Shown: positions 1-5,761, counted from the first letter of the stretch. The stretch is 7,605 bases of DNA from Dialister sp. (GCA_022722495.1 JAIJLI010000087.1:1-7605); one strand, 5' to 3'. Notes: generated by a model not told the origin, from the letters alone. Numbers and translations are program-made.

Positions 1-237
1 ATGCAATTGAATACTGATATTTATAATAGCTTGGGCGTACTTTCTAATGACGAGAGCTATTTGGAAAAAGCTGCACGTTATCTTAAAAAATTGGCGCAAG
101 CTAAAAGAGACGTGGAGAATGCAAAGGCTAAGGAAGAAGCCCTTGCTAGTATCAATCAGGCTTTTACGGAATTGAAGCTTCATCGCGAAGGAAAAATGGA
201 TTTTATTCCTGCGGAGGATTTGCTTAATGAGTTATAG
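1..237 (+). CDS. Type II toxin-antitoxin antitoxin (partner of RelE/HigB-like toxin)
   Basis: This 78-aa, mostly helical, charged protein ends 11 bases inside the next gene, a RelE/HigB-like toxin. Small size, position just upstream of the toxin and overlapping ends are typical of type II antitoxins, which bind and neutralise the toxin in the cytoplasm and often repress their own operon. Residues ~18-58 look like a long amphipathic or coiled-coil helix rich in K, A and E. The C-terminal segment (LHREGKMDFIPAEDLLNEL) resembles the toxin-wrapping tail of Bacteroidales antitoxins as I remember them. I cannot see a clear DNA-binding fold. The ATG is the first base of the window, so the promoter and any longer N-terminus lie outside. 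The role is inferred mainly from context. Confidence 0.72.
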   Translation: MQLNTDIYNSLGVLSNDESYLEKAARYLKKLAQAKRDVENAKAKEEALASINQAFTELKLHREGKMDFIPAEDLLNEL

Positions 238-568
238 GATAGAGGTTGCACCTGAGTTTGCCCGTAGATTGAAGAAATTAAGTAAGCGCTATAAGTCTAT
301 TAAGCAAGATTACGAAGATTTTTTGCATTCTCTTCAATCTAATCCTCTTCAAGGGGTAGATTTGGGTAAAGGGTTAAGAAAAATAAGAATGAGTATTGCT
401 TCTAAAGGTAAAGGAAAAAGTGGTGGTGCCAGAGTTATTTCCTTTATGGCAATCATGAATGAAGAGGATGGTTTTATAGAACTATTGACCATTTATGATA
501 AATCAGAAATGGAATCTATCTCTGATAAAGAATTGTTGAATTTAATGAAACGGAATGGTTTGTTTTAG
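227..568 (+). CDS. RelE/ParE/HigB-family toxin
   Basis: This 113-aa protein has the layout of the RelE/ParE superfamily. It starts with a strand (YRIEVAPEF), followed by a basic helical hairpin (ARRLKKLSKRYKSIKQDYEDFLHSL). Next come a strand with KIRMSI, the segment KGKSGGARVISFMAI, and the C-terminal strand LLTIYDKSE with the final ISDKELLNLM helix. The G-K-S-G-G-x-R-V-I stretch followed by IYDKSE is typical of HigB/RelE-like toxins, many of which are ribosome-dependent mRNA endonucleases. Whether this one cleaves mRNA is inference. The ATG overlaps the antitoxin stop by 11 bases, and a GGAGG lies at 213-217, about 9 bases before the start, so translation is probably coupled. It appears full length and intact. 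Confidence 0.85.
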   Translation: MSYRIEVAPEFARRLKKLSKRYKSIKQDYEDFLHSLQSNPLQGVDLGKGLRKIRMSIASKGKGKSGGARVISFMAIMNEEDGFIELLTIYDKSEMESISDKELLNLMKRNGLF

Positions 569-578
569 AGCATAATAA

Positions 579-618
579 CGCAGAATCCTGCTGGTATCAC
601 AGCCAGCAGGATTCTGCG
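579..618 (+). terminator. Strong hairpin terminator after the toxin gene
   Basis: A perfect 16-bp inverted repeat (arms 579-594 and 603-618) encloses an 8-base loop and is followed by CTTTTCTT. It starts 11 bases after the toxin stop codon. It probably ends the toxin-antitoxin transcript. The gene to its right runs toward it on the - strand, so it may also stop transcription from that side, although the - strand side lacks a good T-run. Confidence 0.85.
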
Positions 619-676
619 CTTTTCTTATATGACCTCTATTGAATTTTATTGACATCTACAGATCTCTAGTAAATTC

Positions 677-960
677 TTATTCAGCATTTGTCTGCTGTTC
701 AGTCTCTGTAGCCTCCTGCTGCTGAGTAGTCTCCTGTTGTGTAGAATCCTCTGTGGTAGCCTGTGGCTGGATAGGGGTGCCAACTTCTGTTGTATCTGAA
801 GGAGCATCTGGAGTTACGGTATCAACTGGTGCTACCTCTGCGTTACCTACCATTCTGCTTGATGCAAAAACGTTGCTTTCATCAGTAAGATAGTTCTCTA
901 TAGTTGCTTCAAACAATTTTAGAAACTTTTTCGCTAAAAATCTTTTGTGTTTTTACGCAT
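677..960 (-). pseudogene. Small Q/T/E-rich protein gene, apparently frameshifted near the 5' end
   Basis: The open frame that ends at 677 has no ATG start. Its first usable codon is a TTG at 914-916, and the frame stays open upstream to about 950. An ATG at 958-960 in the neighbouring frame reads MRKNTKDF and then hits TAG at 934-936. This happens at a run of five T on the - strand (A at 936-940). One extra T would join the two frames into a single protein of about 94 aa that continues LAKKFLKLFEATIENYL. The N-terminal part would be a basic amphipathic helix. The second half (from ~residue 40 of the TTG-started frame) is low-complexity, acidic, and rich in T, E, Q and P. No known domain is recognised. 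It lies downstream of the 354-aa gene on the same strand. It may be a decayed gene, a sequencing indel, or a short real gene using TTG. Confidence 0.45.
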
Positions 961-1007
961 GTAGATAAGACAAGTATGTTTTTGCAGGATTGCACTGGGA
1001 GAGGGGG

Positions 1008-1024
1008 CATAAGTCTATGGCGCA
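1008..1024. repeat. 17-base repeat, copy 1
   Basis: The sequence CATAAGTCTATGGCGCA recurs exactly at 7517-7533. The core CATA-AGTC-TATG can fold into a 4-bp stem. In this copy the outer arms do not pair, so unlike copy 2 it is not a full terminator. It lies in the 145-base spacer between the 354-aa gene and the small Q/T/E-rich ORF. That spacer also has a weak TACGAC/GTCGTA inverted repeat (about 1025-1049) without a T-run. Confidence 0.6.
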
Positions 1025-1061
1025 GTACGACCATTACCCTTTATGTCGTATGACAACAATT

Positions 1062-2126
1062 TTAATCTTCTACGACAACAGATTTCCATTCCAAGAGTTT
1101 CCTGTCTAGTATAATCTTCTTAGCTTCGCCTCTTTTACCATCTATATAATAGTACTTGGCGAGTGACTCGTCAAACTGGGATACGAAGGCGGCTCTTACT
1201 CGGGCGCACTTCTCATTGATGGAATTGGAGAGGGGGTTGGTCAAGGCATCTATGCTCTGGCGAATCTTCTCTGCAGATAGATGCACAGGGCTTTCCTGCT
1301 TGGCGCAAATGTCGAGATAGATGGTGTATAGCTCTTCTCGATAGTCGGAAAGGTTCTTGAATACGATGCCCTCCTCATGGCGCAGGAAGAGGATGAATAC
1401 AGCTTTTATCAATGGCTCCATCTTGATTTGCATATCATGATAATCGGGCAGGATGATGTCGTATTTCTCCGTGATAATCAGTCGGCTCAACTGCTTCTCG
1501 GGGAAGAGATACTGCTTGAGCACCCATTCGCTCACACCCCTAAGTTGTAGGTCTCTCACTTGGTGATATACCTCCCGCATCTTTTCCTTTACATCTTCAT
1601 CAAAGGTTTCGTCTGCTGGTAGCTGTGGCTTGTAGTCACCTAAGGTGAATTCAGGGACAGAACTACAGAATACTTTGGCACTGGAGAGTTGCTTGTCTAG
1701 TAGCCTCTCCATCAGTGGCATCAAGTCGGCATCCTCCTGAATGGATATTGGAAAGGCATTTACATAGTCTATGCCGTCCTCGCTTCTTTCGTATTGCATG
1801 ATGCAAGGAGGCAAATTCTCGGCATCTTTCTTTTCTTCAAGAAGTTGCAGAAGAATGTCGGAGGTGGCAGCCTGTGAGAAATCCCCCTTCGTCATCTGTG
1901 GAAAATTGTATATGGCAGCATCCCTTATCTCATGCATCAGATAAGGGAAATAGATGAAGTTGATGGATTCCTTCCACAGCAGCTTTCGTATCTCTTCCAA
2001 ATGGTTGATGATGGAAAGATTCAACTGCTCATTGTATCCTTGCTCCACGAAGAACGTATAACCACGCCACTGGGTGGGGAAGTTCCTGAACCTCAGTGCC
2101 TTTACATTTTTTGTTCTACCAGCCAT
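1062..2126 (-). CDS. Conserved Bacteroidales hypothetical protein, 354 aa
   Basis: A soluble, mixed helical protein with no signal peptide or membrane segment. I do not recognise a named domain. The C-terminal third (residues ~222-347) looks like the conserved core: YDIILPDY, then KMEPLIKAVFILFLRHEEGI, DYREEL, NPLSNSINEKCARVRAAF, and YYYIDGKRGEAKKI. From memory, similar blocks occur in other hypothetical proteins of Prevotella and Bacteroides. The helix-rich stretch ending in a basic hairpin (IDGKRGEAKKI) would suit a winged-helix fold, but that is inference. The N-terminal half (from WRGYTFFVEQGYNEQLN) is less distinctive. The ATG at 2124-2126 follows the stop of the upstream interrupted gene by 5 bases, so the two are probably one transcript from the promoter at 2533-2564. 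The frame is intact, so the gene may still be functional even though its upstream partner is broken. Confidence 0.8.
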   Translation of the reverse strand: MAGRTKNVKALRFRNFPTQWRGYTFFVEQGYNEQLNLSIINHLEEIRKLLWKESINFIYFPYLMHEIRDAAIYNFPQMTKGDFSQAATSDILLQLLEEKKDAENLPPCIMQYERSEDGIDYVNAFPISIQEDADLMPLMERLLDKQLSSAKVFCSSVPEFTLGDYKPQLPADETFDEDVKEKMREVYHQVRDLQLRGVSEWVLKQYLFPEKQLSRLIITEKYDIILPDYHDMQIKMEPLIKAVFILFLRHEEGIVFKNLSDYREELYTIYLDICAKQESPVHLSAEKIRQSIDALTNPLSNSINEKCARVRAAFVSQFDESLAKYYYIDGKRGEAKKIILDRKLLEWKSVVVED

Positions 2127-2131
2127 ATTTC

Positions 2132-2506
2132 TTACTTAATTTTCTCTATCAAGATATCTTTCCATTGCCCATATAGGTCATAAGGGTCTAACTGAGAAAA
2201 TATCTCAGTATATGTATCCTTAACAATAAGGAAATTGCCACCTCCCATATAGTATGATTGCCAACCTTCAGGTGGCGTGGTACGGAATAAATCGCAGTCG
2301 CATGCCTGGAGGGTAGGGCAAAGCAATATGGCTTGTTCCCAACTGATGGTATAAGCAAAATTGGTGTGATATAGCTTGCCATCGGAAGTCACCATCCAAA
2401 GTCCACCCCCTTCTCATTGCGCCCCTTCTCCTGCAAAGGAGAATGCGATAATGTCAAAATGTAGGTAATCCTTATAATTTTCAGAATTGATTTCTATTAC
2501 ATTCAT
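2132..2506 (-). pseudogene. Unknown gene interrupted by an in-frame TGA (124 codons plus stop)
   Basis: Reading from the ATG at 2504-2506 gives MNVIEINSENYKDYLHFDII and continues to FAGEGAQ. It then meets TGA at 2414-2416 (codon 31) and carries on in the same frame with EGGGLWMVTSDGKLYH to the TAA at 2132-2134. The protein on both sides of the stop reads smoothly (AFSFAGEGAQ-stop-EGGGLWMV). A strong promoter lies about 20 bases before the 2506 ATG, which supports that ATG as the original start. The simplest reading is a nonsense mutation, for example GGA or CGA to TGA, in a gene of about 124 aa. An internal start at 2393-2395 (MVTSDGKLYH) would leave an 87-aa C-terminal piece. That piece holds the motifs GWQSYYMGGGNFLIVKD and LDPYDLYGQWKDIL. 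The fold and function are not recognised. It lies 5 bases upstream of the 354-aa gene, so a functional pairing is likely. Confidence 0.65.
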
Positions 2507-2532
2507 AATCTTATCGAATTATATATTCGCAG

Positions 2533-2564
2533 CAAATATACGACAAATAGCAAGAATTGCCAAA
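2533..2564 (-). promoter_or_regulatory. Bacteroidota sigma-70 promoter for the interrupted gene/354-aa operon
   Basis: On the - strand, TTTG (2561-2564) is followed after exactly 20 bases by TATATTTG (2533-2540). This matches the Bacteroidota -33/-7 consensus TTTG and TAnnTTTG. The predicted transcript start is near 2525, leaving a leader of about 20 bases before the ATG at 2506. Confidence 0.75.
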
Positions 2565-2580
2565 TATTCTGTGATATTTT

Positions 2581-2730
2581 TTATTTTTCTTTTCGATTTT
2601 TTGCCCGATGTACGAGATAGATGCCCAGGGCTAACCAGAATGCTGGGCCAAACACATTGTTGCCATTGATGGCAGCGCCTAGAAAGGAGGCACTGCCTAG
2701 GATGACGCAAAACCAGCCGAATCCTTTCAT
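2581..2730 (-). CDS. Very small membrane protein, 49 aa
   Basis: An ATG at 2728-2730 opens a 49-aa frame ending with TAA at 2581-2583. The protein starts MKGFGWFCVILGSASFLGAA, follows with the turn INGNNVFGP and a second hydrophobic stretch AFWLALGIYLV, and ends in a basic tail HRAKNRKEK. This predicts two short membrane helices (residues ~4-21 and ~28-40) with the basic end on the cytoplasmic side. The start overlaps the stop of the preceding gene as ATGA (2727-2730), a strong sign of translational coupling. The pattern FGPAFWxALGIYL resembles small hypothetical membrane proteins of other Bacteroidales, from memory. The function is unknown. Longer overlapping frames in this stretch are not protein-like. 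Confidence 0.78.
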   Translation of the reverse strand: MKGFGWFCVILGSASFLGAAINGNNVFGPAFWLALGIYLVHRAKNRKEK

Positions 2731-2924
2731 AATTCCTGTTCCTTTTTGACCTCAATCTCTGTTTTGTCCAATTTCTTGGAGCATAATACTGCTATCAGTC
2801 CAATAATGGCATTGATGAGTGATAAGCCGAATGCCCAACCAAATCCTATCTTTCTCTTTCTGCCGAGGCAGCCGATGCCGAATGCTATCGCAACCGCAAT
2901 TACAAATAATACTAATCTGTCCAT
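2727..2924 (-). CDS. Small two-helix membrane protein, 65 aa
   Basis: MDRLVLFVIAVAIAFGIGCL forms a first membrane helix. A short basic loop GRKRK follows, then IGFGWAFGLSLINAIIGLIAVLCSKKL as a second helix. The tail (DKTEIEVKKEQEL) is charged and cytoplasmic. The GRKRKIGFGWAF loop-to-helix motif recalls a group of short Bacteroidota inner-membrane proteins without known function. It is the first gene of a two-gene operon with the 49-aa protein (ATGA overlap) and has a near-consensus promoter 29-60 bases upstream of its start. Overlapping frames on both strands lack comparable features. Confidence 0.8.
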   Translation of the reverse strand: MDRLVLFVIAVAIAFGIGCLGRKRKIGFGWAFGLSLINAIIGLIAVLCSKKLDKTEIEVKKEQEL

Positions 2925-2952
2925 ACTCTAGTTCGTTTGAAAATTTTGGGGG

Positions 2953-2984
2953 CAAAGATAGTGTAAAATCTGATAATCAGCAAA
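2953..2984 (-). promoter_or_regulatory. Bacteroidota promoter for the small membrane protein operon
   Basis: On the - strand, TTTG (2981-2984) is followed after 20 bases by TATCTTTG (2953-2960), a full match to TTTG-N20-TAnnTTTG. The transcript would start near 2946, about 21 bases before the ATG at 2924. Confidence 0.78.
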
Positions 2985-2992
2985 TCTTTTAG

Positions 2993-3011
2993 CTCCACAA
3001 GCCTTGTGGAG
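2993..3011. promoter_or_regulatory. Palindrome between divergent promoters
   Basis: Arms CTCCACAA (2993-3000) and TTGTGGAG (3004-3011) pair perfectly around a 3-base spacer. The palindrome lies just upstream of the -33 box of the leftward promoter and about 45 bases before the -7 box of the rightward one. An operator for a dimeric regulator is possible. A terminator is less likely, because it follows no gene on either strand, although a CTTTT occurs 6 bases after it on the + strand. Confidence 0.35.
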
Positions 3012-3055
3012 GTGTGCTTTTCTCTAGGTAATACATCTGTTTTTAAGAAAAGAAC

Positions 3056-3063
3056 TAACTTTG
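3056..3063 (+). promoter_or_regulatory. Bacteroidota -7 box upstream of the 119-aa gene
   Basis: TAACTTTG matches TAnnTTTG. No good TTTG stands at the expected -33 distance, only a TCTG at 3036-3039 with a short 16-base gap, so the promoter may be weak or activated. The transcript would start near 3070, giving a leader of about 31 bases. Confidence 0.55.
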
Positions 3064-3100
3064 CCATCTCATAAAGTATTAATTTAAAAAGGTTATAACT

Positions 3101-3460
3101 ATGGTAATACCATTTTTATCAATATCTCATCATGCAAGAATTGTAATGTCAAGTCTGTTGCTTCTATTGACAAATGTAGCTTACGCAGGGGTTGACTGGA
3201 CGAGATATGATGATGCGCCAACTCTTTTCTTGGGTTGGGAAACTTCTTTCTATTTTGCTATAGCAGCGATTGTGTTGCTTGGCTTGTCTTGGATATTGAC
3301 AGATCGCTTTAAAGGAAAAGATGGAACCCCTGAAGGAGGAATGGGTTATGTTGTAGGCTTGATAAATTCGGCAATGATTATATGTGCAATATGTTCGTTT
3401 TATCTCTTAGTCCCGATAGGAATAGTATATTTTTTGTTAAAAGGCAACAAGAAAAAGTAA
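3101..3460 (+). CDS. Exported membrane protein, 119 aa, unknown function
   Basis: The N-terminus has a basic/His segment, then the hydrophobic run SSLLLLLTNVAYA, which looks like a cleavable signal peptide with an A-Y-A cleavage site before GVDWTRYDD. Two membrane helices follow: residues ~47-67 (TSFYFAIAAIVLLGLSWIL) and ~82-115 (GYVVGLINSAMIICAICSFYLLVPIGIVYFLL, perhaps two passes). A polar loop with RFKGKDGTPEGG sits between them, and the protein ends KGNKKK. No family is recognised. It opens the rightward gene cluster and is transcribed divergently from the two small membrane protein genes. The intergenic region before the next gene has its own -7 box, so it may be a single-gene transcript. 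Confidence 0.75.
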   Translation: MVIPFLSISHHARIVMSSLLLLLTNVAYAGVDWTRYDDAPTLFLGWETSFYFAIAAIVLLGLSWILTDRFKGKDGTPEGGMGYVVGLINSAMIICAICSFYLLVPIGIVYFLLKGNKKK

Positions 3461-3478
3461 CAGAAAAGATATTTTTCG

Positions 3479-3486
3479 TACCTTTG
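3479..3486 (+). promoter_or_regulatory. Bacteroidota -7 box upstream of the Cys-rich exported protein
   Basis: TACCTTTG matches TAnnTTTG. There is no clear TTTG at the -33 position. The start of transcription would be near 3493, about 50 bases before the ATG at 3544. This fits the choice of 3544 over the TTG at 3517 as the start. Confidence 0.5.
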
Positions 3487-3543
3487 GAGCAGATTTGGCA
3501 ATAACTGAGTCTCAAGTTGGTAAGAGTAGAAAAAGTCGATGTT

Positions 3544-4365
3544 ATGAATAAGAAAGCAATTATAGTTATAGTATTGTTTTTCTTTATCGGAAATGCAATA
3601 GCAGTACGCCATGTTGGGTATGGCGCACAAGTTTGTGGCGCTAATACAATGCCATCAGATGAAGATGATTATCAAAAGGAAATCATCGCGAAATTTGGTG
3701 ACTTGTATTTTGATTCATCAGAAAATCCAGAGGAGACAACTTCAGGGATGGCAATGTGGTGTACCCAACAAGAGAAACGATACAAGAACAATGTGGCACT
3801 TTATTCTGCTAAGCTGAGTAGCCTGCCATTGCAGCCAATATTGAAAGACTGCCTTAAGCAGGAGACTGATTGCTGGAACAAGTTGCAGGCTTCGCTTAAT
3901 AAGTTTGATGCCATGTATCTCAGATTGTATTATTATACTGGTGGTACGATGGGGATTATCTGTCAAGCAGATGCACCTATGAACATCGCCTATATTCGGA
4001 TGGCTTGCTTGAAGGATGATTATGATTTGTTCGCCAATAAGCAAAAGCCGTCATTTGCAAAGATGAAGGTTATTGACAGTTCTGCTTGGAGCGAAGAGTT
4101 ACACCAGGCACTGGCCTCTGTAAAATACGAAACTCAGGACAAAGAATTGATTAAGTCTTATGGTAGTGCATCAGAATACAAACAACTGTATTGTCAACTG
4201 GAGAAATATGCAGTTGATACCAAGACTTTGCTGGCAAGCTGGGTGGCTCAACGTAGAAACGCAGAGCAACTCCTTTCTGACTCACAACAAGGCAATTACA
4301 GAAATCATACACTGATGGTTGTCAATGCTTTGGCATATCATTTATATAATAATAGAACGTTGTAA
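3544..4365 (+). CDS. Cys-rich exported protein, 273 aa, unknown function
   Basis: The frame is open from a TTG at 3517, but the ATG at 3544 gives a classic signal peptide, MNKKAIIVIVLFFFIGNAIA, with likely cleavage after residue 20, so I place the start there. The mature protein is mainly helical and polar, and is expected in the periplasm or outside the cell. It has seven Cys in the mature part (residues 31, 73, 103, 110, 140, 155, 217), enough for up to three disulfides. There is no lipobox. Notable motifs are MWCTQQEKRYKNN, DCLKQETDCWNKL, and near the end LLASWVAQRRNAEQLL. No known family is recognised. The next gene begins 15 bases after its stop and probably shares its transcript. Confidence 0.78.
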   Translation: MNKKAIIVIVLFFFIGNAIAVRHVGYGAQVCGANTMPSDEDDYQKEIIAKFGDLYFDSSENPEETTSGMAMWCTQQEKRYKNNVALYSAKLSSLPLQPILKDCLKQETDCWNKLQASLNKFDAMYLRLYYYTGGTMGIICQADAPMNIAYIRMACLKDDYDLFANKQKPSFAKMKVIDSSAWSEELHQALASVKYETQDKELIKSYGSASEYKQLYCQLEKYAVDTKTLLASWVAQRRNAEQLLSDSQQGNYRNHTLMVVNALAYHLYNNRTL

Positions 4366-4380
4366 CAAAAAATATAGTAA

Positions 4381-5151
4381 ATGGTTATGAAGACATATTT
4401 GCTTGAGACATTAAATCGCTATAAAAGGCTCTCGGAGAGCCTTGATGCGAAAGCTGTGCTTTCCAACAAAGCATGGATAGTTTTTAATGATGAAGGCGAA
4501 AAGCAAGTGTATATCTTTCAAGAGGATGGAACTGTATTGATAACAACGAACGGAATTGGTTCTGTAAAGACTTGGAAATATATACCTGCAAACAAATCAA
4601 TTCTTATCAATGGTGAAGATAATAGCTTTGTGATGCTTCGTACGGCATTTGTTGACGAAAACATCCTAGCCTTCCAGTTGGATGGTACGGATAGATACGC
4701 TTTTATGATAGATGAAAACAACAAAGCGTTGTTTGCTCCAAAAACTTTGGAAGAGTTAAATACGTATTTAGTGGACAAGCTAGATACGGAAAAGCAGAAG
4801 CAGATTGAACAACAGAATAAAGACAATGAACTTGCAGAAAAAGCTAAACAAGAAGCAAATCGCGAAAGGGCAGAGAAAATAAAGGCCGAGATACAAATAA
4901 AATACCAAGATTCCAAAATGACAAAGGCTATATTCTTTGGTGTTTTAGGCGTTCTTCTTTATGTTTTAGCAGCAGCTGCTGTTTGTTCAGAATTAAGAGA
5001 TTGGCTTGTATGCGTACTCTCTTTAATATTTGCTATTACATCTACTTGTTTTTGCATATATTATTATAAACAAGGTGAACATACTTTTGAACAAAAGATA
5101 AAGGAATATAAGGAAAACAATCCAGATGATCCTTGTATTGCATATTTATGA
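4381..5151 (+). CDS. Membrane protein: beta domain, coiled coil, two helices; unknown function
   Basis: A 256-aa protein with three clear zones. Residues ~30-110 are a strand-rich domain with repeated short strands and turns (KAWIVFNDEGEKQVYIF, GTVLITTNG, KTWKYIPANKSILING, ILAFQLDGTDRYAFMI). This is a lipocalin- or beta-barrel-like pattern I remember from other Bacteroidota hypothetical proteins. Residues ~133-178 form a long K/E/Q-rich coiled coil. Residues ~182-202 and ~207-229 are two membrane helices, and a short hydrophilic tail follows (to CIAYL). There is no signal peptide, so the beta domain and coiled coil are probably cytoplasmic and anchored from the C-terminal end. The start is ATG at 4381 or 4387 (MVMK or MK). 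The 15-base spacing suggests it is co-transcribed with the exported Cys-rich protein. Confidence 0.78.
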   Translation: MVMKTYLLETLNRYKRLSESLDAKAVLSNKAWIVFNDEGEKQVYIFQEDGTVLITTNGIGSVKTWKYIPANKSILINGEDNSFVMLRTAFVDENILAFQLDGTDRYAFMIDENNKALFAPKTLEELNTYLVDKLDTEKQKQIEQQNKDNELAEKAKQEANRERAEKIKAEIQIKYQDSKMTKAIFFGVLGVLLYVLAAAAVCSELRDWLVCVLSLIFAITSTCFCIYYYKQGEHTFEQKIKEYKENNPDDPCIAYL

Positions 5152-5201
5152 TAGAGTATAAACTTGAGGTGCAAAAAATGCAACATATGAATAATAAATA
5201 A
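5148..5201 (+). other. Possible 17-aa mini-ORF overlapping the preceding stop
   Basis: An ATG overlaps the TGA of the 256-aa gene as ATGA (5148-5151) and opens MIEYKLEVQKMQHMNNK before TAA. It resembles the start of the next gene's product (MEEYKIKIRNIRCEM). It could be a leftover of a duplicated copy of that gene or mere chance. The rest of the 112-base spacer before 5264 shows no clear promoter. Confidence 0.2.
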
Positions 5202-5263
5202 GTGTTCTGGTAAAATCTCTGAAGAGGATTCCGGGAATGTAATGGATACGTTAAAAGTGTTAA

Positions 5264-5716
5264 ATGATGGAAGAATATAAAATAAAAATTAGGAATATCC
5301 GTTGTGAAATGATAGATTACGAATATTCGTATAGTGTAGGTGAATTAGAGCCTTTTTATCAAGGACTTGCTATCTTTAGAGGTCGTAATCTGTTTGAAAA
5401 GAATTATGACTACTATATAGTTAATGAAAATTTTGAAGATCACTTTTATAAGGTTTTTGTTGCAGAAAAAGATACAAATATATTTATTCAGAGAGATAAC
5501 AATATGTATTTCATTGTTTCTGCAATGGAAAAATGCAATTATAGAACATTTCCTGGCAAAGACAGAGAGACAGAATGGGATTTACGTCCAATAATTCTTG
5601 CAGTTTTAGATACTTGTGGCAATCTTCTATCAAAAGATGATATGTATAATTATATAGCAGCAAATAATAATGTACCATATTTGAGGATTGACAATTTGTC
5701 ATGTATTTACAGCTGA
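5264..5716 (+). CDS. Hypothetical protein, 150 aa
   Basis: A soluble protein with no signal peptide or membrane helix. It is rich in Y, F, N, D and E and has strongly A/T-ending codons. Visible segments are YKIKIRNIRCEM and YEYSYSVGELEPFYQGLAIF at the start. The middle has NYDYYIVNENFEDHFYKVFV and TNIFIQRDNNMYFIV, a likely beta-strand series. The end is helical, DLRPIILAVLDTCGNLLSKDDMYNYIAANN. I do not recognise a family. It follows the 256-aa membrane protein after 112 bases without a visible promoter or terminator, so it may belong to the same transcript. The start could be the first or second of two adjacent ATGs. Confidence 0.68.
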   Translation: MMEEYKIKIRNIRCEMIDYEYSYSVGELEPFYQGLAIFRGRNLFEKNYDYYIVNENFEDHFYKVFVAEKDTNIFIQRDNNMYFIVSAMEKCNYRTFPGKDRETEWDLRPIILAVLDTCGNLLSKDDMYNYIAANNNVPYLRIDNLSCIYS

Positions 5717-5761
5717 ATATTTATTTATTTGTACAGCAGTGTTAATACCCCCAAAATCTAT

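Noticed and set aside
1008..1049. Terminator after the 354-aa gene on the - strand
   Set aside because: The outer arms around the 17-base repeat do not pair, and the TACGAC/GTCGTA repeat is weak and has no T-run.
2414..2416. TGA read as selenocysteine or as a sense codon under an alternative code
   Set aside because: No selenocysteine-type hairpin is visible right after it, and other genes here (65-aa, 256-aa, 150-aa) end in TGA at sensible positions. A nonsense mutation is simpler.
2519..2755. 78-aa frame on the - strand
   Set aside because: Basic, low-quality composition, overlapping the better 49-aa gene, which has coupled start and membrane helices.
3517..3543. TTG start giving a 9-residue longer exported protein
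   Set aside because: It would place charged residues (MVRVEKVDV) before an already complete signal peptide that begins at the ATG 3544.
3544..4365. Assignment to the LprI/DUF1311 lysozyme-inhibitor family
   Set aside because: Cys-rich helical character and a W-x-x-x-R segment are only loosely similar; the spacing of key residues does not convince.
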